DNA of 64,000 nt. It comes from Lachnospiraceae bacterium MD308 (lineage in GTDB: Bacteria > Bacillota > Clostridia > Lachnospirales > Lachnospiraceae). Of the stretch, positions 33,595-42,596 are shown piece by piece; within the stretch, counting starts at the first letter, position 1, and every line of letters begins with the position of its first letter. The notes beneath the pieces were generated by a model. The model was not told the DNA's origin, did not search any database, and worked only from the letters and a program-made list of their open reading frames with translations. Both the position numbers and the translations under genes were made by a program. The stretch spans positions 134,960 to 198,959 of the forward strand of contig KE159798.1 in the NCBI GenBank assembly GCA_000403475.2, written 5' to 3'.

Positions 33595-34047
33595 ATGGAT
33601 ACAAAACAGATTGCAGAACAGTTTATGGAAGGGTATGACTGCTCCCAGGTAGTCCTGAGGCATTTTGCCGGGGAACTTGGCATCAGCGAGGATGAGGCCA
33701 ACCGCGTGTCGGCGTGTTTTGGAGGCGGGATGCAGCTTGGCTCGGTGTGCGGGGCATACACAGGTGCGCTTATGGCGGTCGGCTTAAAATACGGGCACAG
33801 CAGTTTAGATGGGCTGATGGAGCAAAAAGAGGTCATGATGGCAAAGACGGCACAGCTTAAGGAGAAGTTTTTAAAGGAATTTGAGTCGTTAGAATGTAAA
33901 TGCCTCATCGGCTATGACGTATCTACGCCGGAAGGCCTTAAGGGCGCCCTTGAGAGCGGAAAACTTCTTGAATATTGCCCGGGGCTTGTGGACAAAGTAA
34001 TACAGATGACAGAAGAAGTGCTGAATGAAGGAAGAGAAGACAGATGA
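33595..34047 (+). CDS. C_GCAxxG_C_C family redox-like protein
   Basis: 150 residues from ATG 33595 after AAGGAGAGGG. The family pattern is complete: YDCSQVVL, then SACFGGGMQLGSVCGAYTGA (the GCAxxG-type core), ECKCLIGYD and EYCPGLV. These small cysteine-patterned proteins occur beside redox and selenium or sulfur genes; the function is not established, but cluster or thiol chemistry is likely. It overlaps the following rhodanese by 4 bases, so the rhodanese is part of the same operon as arsS. Confidence 0.85.
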   Translation: MDTKQIAEQFMEGYDCSQVVLRHFAGELGISEDEANRVSACFGGGMQLGSVCGAYTGALMAVGLKYGHSSLDGLMEQKEVMMAKTAQLKEKFLKEFESLECKCLIGYDVSTPEGLKGALESGKLLEYCPGLVDKVIQMTEEVLNEGREDR

Positions 34048-34988
34048 AGATGAGAGTGAAAAGAACAGGGGTGTTACTTATGGCGGCCTGCCTTCTGGCA
34101 GGGTGCCTTGCGGGATGTAAGAGCAAAGGAGTGCCGGAAGATGAGCTGGTATCCGACGCGGCATTTGAGGGAGCTTATCTTGTGACGGCGGACTATGTGA
34201 AGGAGCATGCGGGAGACGAGAATGTCCTTCTGGTGGACTGCCGGGGCGCGGACAAGGCGAAAAAAGAGACTCTTGAGGGGGCAATCGCTACCACCTGGCA
34301 GGAAATCGGAACTTGCGGGGAGAGCTACGGCAAGGAGGGAGACGAAGGCTGGGGGAAGATCCCGGAGCCTTCGGAGCTTTCCGAAAAGCTTGGCGGGCTT
34401 GGCATGAGCAAGGATAAGGAGATCATCCTGCTTGGGGAGACCCTTGGCGGATGGGGTGACGACGCGAGAGTTTTGTGGGAGCTTTCAGCGGCCGGGTACG
34501 ACAATGTGAAGATGGTGGACGGCGGGTACAGCGCTGCGAAAGCTGCGGGAGCGCCGACCCAGAAGGGGGCGTCTGAGCCGGAGCCTTCGGAGGTATCGAT
34601 TGACGCTATAGATAATACCCACGTGATGGGAACGGAGGAACTTCAGGCGCATTATGACGACTACAAGATTCTGGATGTGCGGACGGAGGAAGAGTACGAA
34701 GGCGCGGTTAAGTACAATGAGGCGAAGGGAGGCCACCTTCCGGGAGCCATTTTTATGCCTTATACGGATCTGTTCCGGGAGGGCGGCACATTGAGGTCCC
34801 AGGCGGATATTGAGCAGATGATGACGGATGCGGGAATCTCGAAAGAGGATAAGATCGTGGCTTACTGTACGGGGGGAATCCGTTCGGCATATATGCAGCT
34901 TGTGCTAGAGATGGCAGGCTATGAGAATACCTGGAACTATGACCAGTCTTTCTGGAGATGGGCGGTTGTGGGCGATGTGGAAAAGTAG
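34044..34988 (+). CDS. Exported lipoprotein with two rhodanese domains
   Basis: 314 residues. Lipoprotein signal with an unusual double cysteine region (MAACLLAGCLAGCKSKG); LAGC is the best lipobox. Domain 1 (about residues 45-160) has the rhodanese start VLLVDCRGADKA but no cysteine in its active loop (LLGETLGGWGDD). Domain 2 (about 190-314) has ILDVRTEEEYEG and an intact loop YCTGGIRSAY. One dead and one live domain is the classic thiosulfate sulfurtransferase layout. It would carry sulfane sulfur (or selenium) outside the membrane. Translationally coupled to the C_GCAxxG_C_C gene. Confidence 0.87.
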   Translation: MKMRVKRTGVLLMAACLLAGCLAGCKSKGVPEDELVSDAAFEGAYLVTADYVKEHAGDENVLLVDCRGADKAKKETLEGAIATTWQEIGTCGESYGKEGDEGWGKIPEPSELSEKLGGLGMSKDKEIILLGETLGGWGDDARVLWELSAAGYDNVKMVDGGYSAAKAAGAPTQKGASEPEPSEVSIDAIDNTHVMGTEELQAHYDDYKILDVRTEEEYEGAVKYNEAKGGHLPGAIFMPYTDLFREGGTLRSQADIEQMMTDAGISKEDKIVAYCTGGIRSAYMQLVLEMAGYENTWNYDQSFWRWAVVGDVEK

Positions 34989-35059
34989 AAGACATGGCGA
35001 TAACTGCCTGATATTTATAGAAATAATCTATAAGAATATATTATTATGAAAAAAATCAA

Positions 35060-35089
35060 TTAGACGGAGATATATATTATAAATATAAT
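35060..35089 (+). promoter_or_regulatory. Promoter of the three-domain rhodanese gene
   Basis: TTAGAC (35060-35065), 18-bp spacer, TATAAT (35084-35089) within a very AT-rich 140-bp gap. The -35 region (CAATTAGACGGAGA) resembles that of the poly-G promoters near 50041-57188 (CAATTGGACGAA, CGATTGGACGGAGA) but has no G tract. Confidence 0.6.
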
Positions 35090-35129
35090 GGTGATAATAT
35101 ACTAATATTAAATCCAAGGAGGAAAGAGT

Positions 35130-36659
35130 ATGAAAAGAAATGCAGTAATCATACTTATGCTTGCGGCTGTCTTAACGCTTGGCGGCTGCGGAAAGAGCGA
35201 GCAGAAAGCGCCGGAGGAGGAGACAAAGACAGAAGAGCCGACAAAAGAAGAAACAGCGTCAGGAGAGGCATCTGAGGAGGATGTGCTGGCGTATATCAAG
35301 GACACCGATGAGAATACGGTTCTTGTGGATGCGAGAGTTGCGGACGCTTATCAGGGATGGGCGCTTGACGGAGCAGAGAAAGGCGGGCATTTTGAGAATG
35401 CGGTCAACATTTCCGCTCAGTGGATTGACTGTGAATATGAATCAAACGAAAAGGAAAATAAGACAAGAGAAGAATCAATTCAGAAAGAGCTGGATGCCAA
35501 CAAGATGACGGCTGAGAAATCCTATATCGTCTATGATACGAACGGGAAGGACGCGGCAGCGGTTAAGGGATATCTGGAAGGGCTTGGCTACAAGAACGTT
35601 TCTACATTTAATGCGTCAGAGCTGATTAATTCCGGCTCAGAAAATCTTGTAATCTATGAAAATTATAACCTGTATATGCCGGCGGATATCGTAAAAAATA
35701 TTTCCGACCATGTGGTAAAGGGCACAGAGCTTGAGGCTCAGGCAGCAGATATCGTTAAGGATGCGAAAGTTGCGCTGCTTGACGTATCATGGGGAGACGA
35801 GACGAACAACGAAGAGACCGGCTCCGGCTATGAAGGCGGACATGTTCCGGGAAGCGTTCATGTTAATACTGACGAGTATGAGACTCCGAAGGTTTATGTG
35901 GAGGAGAAGGATGAGGACTTCAGAAGCGAGTGGCGGCTGATTCCTGATAAGGAGCTGATTGCGCTGGCTGAGGCTAAGGGCGTTACGAAGGACAGCTGCG
36001 TTGTAATCGTTGGCTACGAGCCGCTTGCAACAACACGTATGGCTGTTATCCTGAAATATTTAGGCTGTGAGAATGTCCATGTGATGAGCGAGGGCTTAGT
36101 GGGCTGGAACGCAAAGGGATATGAGATGGAGACTGGCATCAATAAGCCGGAAAAGGTAAGCTTTGGCGCGGACAAGCCGCAGAATCCTGATATGATTGAC
36201 ACGATTGATGAGGCGGCGGACAAGCTTAAGAATGACTCCAATTTCCAGCTGATCGACACACGTACCATTGAAGAATGGGAAGGCAAGGATACAGGATATG
36301 GCTACCATGACCTGGCAGGAAGGATTGACGGTACGATTCTTTCGGAGTCTGGAGTCGGATATTCCAGTTCCATGTACAATTACAGGAATCCTGACAAGTC
36401 TATGAGAAGTAAAGAAATCTTAGAGGCAATGTGGAAAGATCAGGGAATCGATACGGCAAAACACATGTCTTTCTTCTGCGGCAGCGGCTGGAGAGCGGCG
36501 GAGGAAGTATGGGATGCTATGGTTCTTGGATATGAGGACGTGTCTCTCTACAGCGATGGATGGATCGGCTGGAGCAATGAAGGACATCCGTATATTGACA
36601 AAGACGGAAATACGGTTCATTATGATAAGGAGCAGAATAAAGTGGTTCCTGTAAAATAA
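35130..36659 (+). CDS. Exported lipoprotein with three rhodanese domains, one active
   Basis: 509 residues after AAGGAGG. Lipoprotein signal ending LTLGGCGK, then a Glu/Thr-rich linker to about residue 45. Three rhodanese repeats follow. The first has VLVDARVADAYQGW with loop IVYDTNGKDAA (no Cys). The second has ALLDVSWGDE with loop VIVGYEPLATTRM (no Cys). The third has QLIDTRTIEEWEG with an intact FFCGSGWRAAE. Only the last can form a persulfide. The protein sits on the outer face of the membrane, in the same direction as the arsS cluster but with its own promoter. Confidence 0.87.
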   Translation: MKRNAVIILMLAAVLTLGGCGKSEQKAPEEETKTEEPTKEETASGEASEEDVLAYIKDTDENTVLVDARVADAYQGWALDGAEKGGHFENAVNISAQWIDCEYESNEKENKTREESIQKELDANKMTAEKSYIVYDTNGKDAAAVKGYLEGLGYKNVSTFNASELINSGSENLVIYENYNLYMPADIVKNISDHVVKGTELEAQAADIVKDAKVALLDVSWGDETNNEETGSGYEGGHVPGSVHVNTDEYETPKVYVEEKDEDFRSEWRLIPDKELIALAEAKGVTKDSCVVIVGYEPLATTRMAVILKYLGCENVHVMSEGLVGWNAKGYEMETGINKPEKVSFGADKPQNPDMIDTIDEAADKLKNDSNFQLIDTRTIEEWEGKDTGYGYHDLAGRIDGTILSESGVGYSSSMYNYRNPDKSMRSKEILEAMWKDQGIDTAKHMSFFCGSGWRAAEEVWDAMVLGYEDVSLYSDGWIGWSNEGHPYIDKDGNTVHYDKEQNKVVPVK

Positions 36660-36673
36660 ATTGCAGGAATGTG

Positions 36674-36709
36674 AACTTAAGGGGAGCATTATTTTGCTCT
36701 CCTTAAGTT
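36674..36709 (+). terminator. Hairpin after the three-domain rhodanese gene
   Basis: AACTTAAGGGGAGCA (36674-36688) pairs with TGCTCTCCTTAAGTT (36695-36709), with one G-T wobble. No T run follows, so it may be a processing site or a weak terminator. Confidence 0.5.
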
Positions 36710-36740
36710 GTTGACAGCATCATTGTGAAGGGGAAAAATT

Positions 36741-37993
36741 ATGAAGAAAATGATAAAGAAATTTGCTGTCGCACTGTTTGCAGCAGTCTTGACATTGACG
36801 GCGGCAGGCGGCAGCCTTACAGCAGAAGCAGCAGCGAAGGCACCAAAAAAGATTACGTTGAAGGTAACGACAAAAAAGATTGATATAAAAGGAAAAGCGG
36901 CGATTACTGTAAAATCAGTAAAGCCGTCCAACGCCAGCAAGGCGGTAAAATACAAGTCCAGTAATAAAAAGGTGGCCACAGTATCGTCCAAAGGGATTGT
37001 TACAGGTAAGAAAGCGGGAAAAGCGACGATTACCGTTACATCCAGGAAAAACAAAAAAGTGAAAAAGACAGTTAAGATAACAGTCAAAAATATGAAACCC
37101 ACCAGTTTGAATCTGAACCCATCAAGTCTTTCGCTGACTGTGGGAGACAAAGCAGAGACGAAGGCGGCAGTGAAGCCCGCGGGAGTATATTGCCCCATCG
37201 CTTATAGCTCCAGCAATCCGTCGGTGGCCTCTGTAGATAAAAGCGGAAAAGTAACGGCCAAGGCTCCCGGAACAGCAGTTGTCACAGCGAAGGCAAAAGA
37301 GAAAAACAGTAAGGGGAAGTATTTATCAAAGACCTGTAAGGTTACGGTTTCAAAAAAACAGCCCGTATATGGGGAGGAGTTCAAAGGAGGACTGGTGATT
37401 AGTGCCGCTGAACTGAAGGCGAAGATTGACAGGAAAGAGGCGCTGATACTTGTAGACGCCAGAAATATCAAGGTTACGGCAGATACGGCGCAGGGTGCGA
37501 TTACGATGTCATGGCAGGATATATCCGACTCTGCTTTAAGTAATCGCGGAAAGGGCCGTCAAAACCAGCGGGCAAAACTGTGAATGTAACGAATGTGAAT
37601 ACGGCAAATGAAGTGACGACGGAGGAACTTCTGGAGGATTACGCTTCATATAAGATTGTTGACGTGCGTACAGATGATGAGTTTAAAGGGATTAAAGTTG
37701 AAGAGGGAACAACCGGAGGGCATATGAAAGATGCTCTGCAGGTTCGCTTTACAGATATGTTCCGGCCTGACGGAACGCTTAAGAGCAACAGTGAACTGGT
37801 GCGGTTGTTTGAGGCGGCAGGAATTAAAAAGACAGATAAGATTGCCACATGCTGTACCGGCGGAATCCGCTCCGGATACATGCAGCTTGTGCTGCGGATG
37901 CTTGGATATGAGAACAGCTATAATTATGCGGAATCAGTCTACAGATGGTCGAATACTGCGGATGCAGGTACAGGAGACTACTGGGTACAGTAA
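36741..37993 (+). pseudogene. Broken exported BIG2-rhodanese fusion
   Basis: The first frame (36741-37583) has a signal peptide ending AEAAAK, two BIG2-like domains (KKITLKVTTKKIDIKGK; MKPTSLNLNPSSLSLTVGDK) and the start of a rhodanese domain (LILVDARNIKVTADTAQGAI). It then runs into 15 unrelated residues and stops. The second frame, open from about 37544 to 37993, holds a linker and a full second rhodanese domain with active loop CCTGGIRSGYMQ. Compared with the two-domain rhodanese at 34044, roughly 80 residues of domain 1 are missing and the frame is shifted. Both halves could still be translated separately (GTG 37580), but the fused gene is disrupted. Confidence 0.75.
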
Positions 37994-38027
37994 TTGAAAT
38001 TGAAAAAATGCACAGGCGGGGAAATGT

Positions 38028-40313
38028 ATGGACGACAGAAGAAAACTTGCAGACGGAAAAGAAATATGGGTGATAAAAGCAGGATTTCCTGATGCACCGG
38101 TTAAAAAATGGTGGTCGGAGTATGTTTTTTCTAATTCCCTCAAAAAATATCTGGAGAGATTGGGATATTATGTCGTTATCGAATCTTACGATGAATGGTA
38201 TGACGGCGGGGAGGCGGATGTCGTTATTGTACTGCGGGGACATAAGGCGTATTTTCCGGACAGGAGTAATAAAGAATGTCTGTATATTATGTGGAACTTA
38301 AGTCATCCGGCCACAATTACAGATGAGGAATATCAGTCCTATGACCTCCTGTGCATTGGCTCGCCGAAACATGCAGAAAAAGTTGCGCAAAAAGTAACTG
38401 TGCCGATAAAATATCTTCCTATGTGTGCCGATACAGAAATATTTTATCCGGATGAATCTGCTTGCGCCAGTAAGGAATATGATTGGATATTTGTCGGGAA
38501 TTCAAGATATGTCAGGCGAAAAAGTGTTTCCTGGTCGATTGCCCATGGAATTCCCTTAAAAATATGGGGGGCAAACTGGAAGAATTTTATTCCTGACAGT
38601 GAAAAATATGTGGTGGCTGATAATATCCCGAATGATGAGCTGCCTGAATTATACAGACATGCTAAAGTTACGGTGGACGATCATTATGAAGATATGATCG
38701 AAAGTGGTTTTATCAATACAAGAATCATAGAGGCATTTGCATGCGGGCTGCCTGTGATCTCGGATTATTCGGAAGTGCTTTTTGATATGTTTGGAGATGC
38801 GGTTTTATGTTATCGCGATGAAGAGGAGTTTGTCAGACAGACCGGGGCAGTTGTTGAAAACTATGATATTGTCAGGGAGAAAGTACGGGCATTATGGCCG
38901 CTGATTCGTGAACAGTATTCTTTTCATGCCCGCGCAGGACAGCTCGCTGCATACAGTAAGGAGATAAAAGAATACGGCAGAGAGTGCATCAGGCTCATCG
39001 ATGGTCTTATGTCCCCGGAAGTTAAAGGAAAACCGGAACAAATCCTTTGCCGTAGAGACAAGTTGACGGATATTAAAGTATCTGTTATTGTTGCTGTATA
39101 TAATGCCTCTGCATATTTGGCGGATTGTATGGACAGCATCACAGGGCAGACTTTGCGGGAGATAGAAATCATCTGTATCGATGACGGCTCAGAGGACGAA
39201 TCATTAGAAATATTAAAAAGCTATGCAAAGACAGACGGCAGGATATCCGTATTCACGCAGGAGAACTGCGGTCTTTCAACGGTGCGGAACCGAGGATGTA
39301 AGAAAGCTTTGGGAGAATATGTCTATTTTATTGACAGTGACGATGTGTTAGAGGAAAAAGCACTTGAGACTTTGTATCTGAAAAGCAATGAGAAGAAGCT
39401 TGACCTCCTGTGCTTTAATGGGAAGACAATATATGAAACTTCGGAAGATATGAGGAGACACTCTGAATTTCAGGACTATTATCTGCGGAAAGCGTCATAT
39501 CCGGAGTGCTGCACAGGGACGCAGATGTTGACAGAGATGAGGAGGAACGGGGAATACAGAGCAAGTGTTGTAATGCAGTTCTACCGGAGAGAATTTCTTG
39601 AGGGTGCCGGTCTTTTGTTTTACCCGGGAATCTTGCATGAAGATAATGATTTTTCGTTCCGGGCCATGCTTAAGGCAGGGCGTGCAGGATATCTTCCGGC
39701 AGATTACTACAGGCGCAGAGTACATGAAGGTTCGATTATGTCCGGGACGTGCGGGATTGCGCATACGTACGGGTATTTCCGTGTTCTGATGAACATGGTT
39801 TCTTTTGCGCAGCAAGGAGACTATGATGCGGACACGCAGGAAATGATTTGTGATATTCTAAAAGGAGTGCGCTGCAGCCTGAAAGAGAGATACCAAAGGC
39901 TGACTTATCAGGAGAGAAATGCATTTGACAGATTTCAGGGAGCGGAAAGATTTTACTTTTGGCTGTGTGTGAAGCAGGAAGAGCCTGCACCTGTCAGGAC
40001 ACAGGAGAAGGAAGATGCCGATATGAAACGGAAGCTGCAAAAGCTTGACGATAAACTTTCGCAGACATATAAAGAAAAATCCGAGATCAACGCGAAGCTT
40101 CAGCAAACATACAAAGAAAAGTCCGAGATTAACCGGAAGCTCCAGATTACTTATGGAGAAAAGTATGACAGGGGACTGAGGATAAAAAGTCTTGAAAAAG
40201 AGCTTGCATCATTGAAAAGATCCAGAAGCTACAGGCTTGCGCGGTTGATTGGGTTTCCGGTACGGTGTTTCAGGAAGCTTATAAAAGCGGTGAAGAACAG
40301 CCGGACAGAATGA
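38028..40313 (+). CDS. Bifunctional glycosyltransferase: GT-B (CgeB-like) plus GT2
   Basis: 761 residues. The N-terminal 340 residues resemble CgeB-type or GT1 transferases (WIFVGNSRYVRRKSVSW, TRIIEAFACGLPVISDYSEV). From residue 346 a GT2 domain follows (VSVIVAVYNASAYLADCMDS, IICIDDGSEDESLEIL, YVYFIDSDD with the DxD). A C-terminal coiled coil with repeated QTYKEKSEIN-type heptads follows, then a basic amphipathic end (YRLARLIGFPVRCFRKLIKA) that probably contacts the membrane. It is likely to extend a capsule or wall glycan. The start follows GGGG by about 6 bases. Confidence 0.87.
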   Translation: MDDRRKLADGKEIWVIKAGFPDAPVKKWWSEYVFSNSLKKYLERLGYYVVIESYDEWYDGGEADVVIVLRGHKAYFPDRSNKECLYIMWNLSHPATITDEEYQSYDLLCIGSPKHAEKVAQKVTVPIKYLPMCADTEIFYPDESACASKEYDWIFVGNSRYVRRKSVSWSIAHGIPLKIWGANWKNFIPDSEKYVVADNIPNDELPELYRHAKVTVDDHYEDMIESGFINTRIIEAFACGLPVISDYSEVLFDMFGDAVLCYRDEEEFVRQTGAVVENYDIVREKVRALWPLIREQYSFHARAGQLAAYSKEIKEYGRECIRLIDGLMSPEVKGKPEQILCRRDKLTDIKVSVIVAVYNASAYLADCMDSITGQTLREIEIICIDDGSEDESLEILKSYAKTDGRISVFTQENCGLSTVRNRGCKKALGEYVYFIDSDDVLEEKALETLYLKSNEKKLDLLCFNGKTIYETSEDMRRHSEFQDYYLRKASYPECCTGTQMLTEMRRNGEYRASVVMQFYRREFLEGAGLLFYPGILHEDNDFSFRAMLKAGRAGYLPADYYRRRVHEGSIMSGTCGIAHTYGYFRVLMNMVSFAQQGDYDADTQEMICDILKGVRCSLKERYQRLTYQERNAFDRFQGAERFYFWLCVKQEEPAPVRTQEKEDADMKRKLQKLDDKLSQTYKEKSEINAKLQQTYKEKSEINRKLQITYGEKYDRGLRIKSLEKELASLKRSRSYRLARLIGFPVRCFRKLIKAVKNSRTE

Positions 40314-40339
40314 CAGGAGCGGAAGGTACAAAGGAGAGC

Positions 40340-42571
40340 ATGAGATTGGAAAACAGTAAAAATATAGATATCTCTGTTATTATGCCGGTGTATAATAGCG
40401 GAAATTATCTGGAACAGTCATTATCTTCGCTGACAGGACAGACATTAGAGAATATAGAGATTATCTGTATCGATGATGGTTCGACCGACAGTTCGGCAGA
40501 GATTCTTGGCAGGTTTTCAAAGAAGGATAAAAGGATAAAGGTATTGAGCCGGAATCATACCGGAGCCGGAGGGGCGAGGAATGCAGGACTTTTTGAAGCT
40601 TCGGGAGAATATGTGATATTCCTTGATTCGGATGATTTCTTTGATATGACACTGCTTGAAAAGATTGCAGCGAAAGGAAAAAAGGCACAGGCGGATGCAC
40701 TGCTGTTCGGGGCGAAGAGATATGACGACAGAACCGGGGAAACGGTAGACGCCCCCAGATATCTGTGGAGAAAACTGATTCCTGAACAAGAGGTTTTTTC
40801 AAGGAAGGATATGGACGGGAAGCTGTTCGGACTTACAACGCCCCCGCCGTGGACAAAGGCATTTCGTAAAAGTTTTATTATAGAGCAAAACATACTTTTT
40901 CAGGAGCTTCCGAATAGTAATGATGTACGGTTTGTACTGACTGCGCTTGCAGCAGCGGAGCGGATTGCGGTAATACAAGAGGATCTCGTGTACTACCGTG
41001 TATTTCGAGAAGGAAGTCTTCAAAACAGAAAGGATGAAGCGCCGCTGTGTTTTTTAGAGGCGTACAGAGCCGCTTATGATGAACTGAACCGCAGGGGACT
41101 TTATGCAGAGGTGGAAAAAGGATTCTGCGATATGGTGCTTTCGGGATGTGTATATAATCTGAATACAGTTTACAGTGAAAAAGCACGCTGGAGTATCATG
41201 CGTGCTTTATGCAGTGAGAAATTCACAGATATGGGGCTTTTAAATCATCCGGCGGAATATTATGACATGCCGGAATATTACTATCGGATTGCGGGCCTTC
41301 CTTTTGCGGTGCAGGTAAAAGATGAGGGTGAAAGGCGTAAAGCAGGGAAGGAAAATACGGATGGTATTGGGAAGAGCAGCGTTTCGAGTCACATAAAAGT
41401 TTCTGTGATTGTTGCCGTTTACAATATGCAGCGGTACCTTGCGGAATGCATTGACAGTATTCTTTCGCAGACGTTAAAAGAGCTGGAGGTACTCTGTATC
41501 GACGACGGTTCCTCCGATCAATCTCTCGGGCTGTTACAAGACTATGCAAAGAAAGATCAAAGGGTGCGGGTATACCATCAGGAAAATGCCGGCCTGTCGG
41601 CAGTCAGGAACCGGGGGCTTTCCCTTGCTGCGGGTGAATATATCTATTTCATAGACAGTGACGATATGCTTGCCTCGGAAGGATTGGAGCAGTTATATCG
41701 GGAAAGTATGAAAATGAAGCTGGATATTCTGTATTTTAATGGAGAAGCTTTCTATGAAAATCAGGTGTTAGAAAGCAGTCATCCTGAATTCAAAGACTAC
41801 TATATGAGGAAGGGCGGCTATCCAAAGCAGTGCCCGGGGCAGGAGATGCTTATTCGGATGCGCCGCACCGGAGAATACCGGGCCAATACTGGAATGCAGT
41901 TTTTTCGCCGGGAGTTTCTTAAGAAACATGGACATTATTTTCAGCCGGGAATTTATCATGAGGATAATGATTTTACCTTTATTGCGATGCTTACGGCAGA
42001 GCGAACCGGATATACAGAAGGCGTCTATCTGAGAAGGAGAATCCGGGAAGGTTCCATTATGACGGCAAGGACAAGCTTTGCTCATAGCTATGGGTACTTC
42101 AGGAGTTTTTTAAATATGCTGTCATTTATCTCGCAGCAGGATTTTCCGGAAGAGCTGACAGGCGTGCTTTATGATTCTTTAAGAGGAGTGCTTGACAATG
42201 CAAAAAGCCGGTATAATGAACTTCCGGAGGAAGAACGATATGCATATCTTGGACTTGAAGGGACGGAGCAGACATTGTTCCGGCTTTTCATTGAAGAGGG
42301 AGCAGCCGCATATGCAAATATGAAGCGCGCCTACAGGGAAAAGTCTGAGATAAACCAGATACTTCAAAGGACATATGCAGAAAAATCAGAGATAAACCGA
42401 AAGCTTCAAATCACCTATAAAGAAAAGTATGACCGCGGCTTAAAGATCAAACGCTTAGAGCAGGAGCTTGAGGCGATTCGAGGGTCAGAGACTTACCGCC
42501 TGGCGCGGGTAATCGGGTTTCCGGTAAGGGTATTTCGGAAAATCATCAGAAAGGTACGGAAGAGTTGGTAG
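40340..42571 (+). CDS. Dual GT2 glycosyltransferase with coiled-coil tail
   Basis: 743 residues from ATG 40340 (AAGGAG 3 bases upstream); ATG 40310 in an ATGA overlap and TTG 40346 are alternatives. Two GT2 domains: the first at about 12-250 (ISVIMPVYNSGNYLEQSLSS, IFLDSDDFF), the second from residue 351 (VSVIVAVYNMQRYLAECIDS, YIYFIDSDDML). The second domain and tail closely parallel the end of the preceding protein, including EINRKLQITYKEKYDRGLKI and RLARVIGFPVRVFRKII, so these arose by duplication. Donor and acceptor sugars are unknown. Confidence 0.86.
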   Translation: MRLENSKNIDISVIMPVYNSGNYLEQSLSSLTGQTLENIEIICIDDGSTDSSAEILGRFSKKDKRIKVLSRNHTGAGGARNAGLFEASGEYVIFLDSDDFFDMTLLEKIAAKGKKAQADALLFGAKRYDDRTGETVDAPRYLWRKLIPEQEVFSRKDMDGKLFGLTTPPPWTKAFRKSFIIEQNILFQELPNSNDVRFVLTALAAAERIAVIQEDLVYYRVFREGSLQNRKDEAPLCFLEAYRAAYDELNRRGLYAEVEKGFCDMVLSGCVYNLNTVYSEKARWSIMRALCSEKFTDMGLLNHPAEYYDMPEYYYRIAGLPFAVQVKDEGERRKAGKENTDGIGKSSVSSHIKVSVIVAVYNMQRYLAECIDSILSQTLKELEVLCIDDGSSDQSLGLLQDYAKKDQRVRVYHQENAGLSAVRNRGLSLAAGEYIYFIDSDDMLASEGLEQLYRESMKMKLDILYFNGEAFYENQVLESSHPEFKDYYMRKGGYPKQCPGQEMLIRMRRTGEYRANTGMQFFRREFLKKHGHYFQPGIYHEDNDFTFIAMLTAERTGYTEGVYLRRRIREGSIMTARTSFAHSYGYFRSFLNMLSFISQQDFPEELTGVLYDSLRGVLDNAKSRYNELPEEERYAYLGLEGTEQTLFRLFIEEGAAAYANMKRAYREKSEINQILQRTYAEKSEINRKLQITYKEKYDRGLKIKRLEQELEAIRGSETYRLARVIGFPVRVFRKIIRKVRKSW

Positions 42572-42596
42572 CAGTACATGAAAACGGGAGAGCTAT

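Noticed and set aside
36711-36716. TTGACA as a promoter for the BIG2-rhodanese gene
   Set aside because: A -10 at 17 bp would fall on the ribosome site and start codon; no such box is present.
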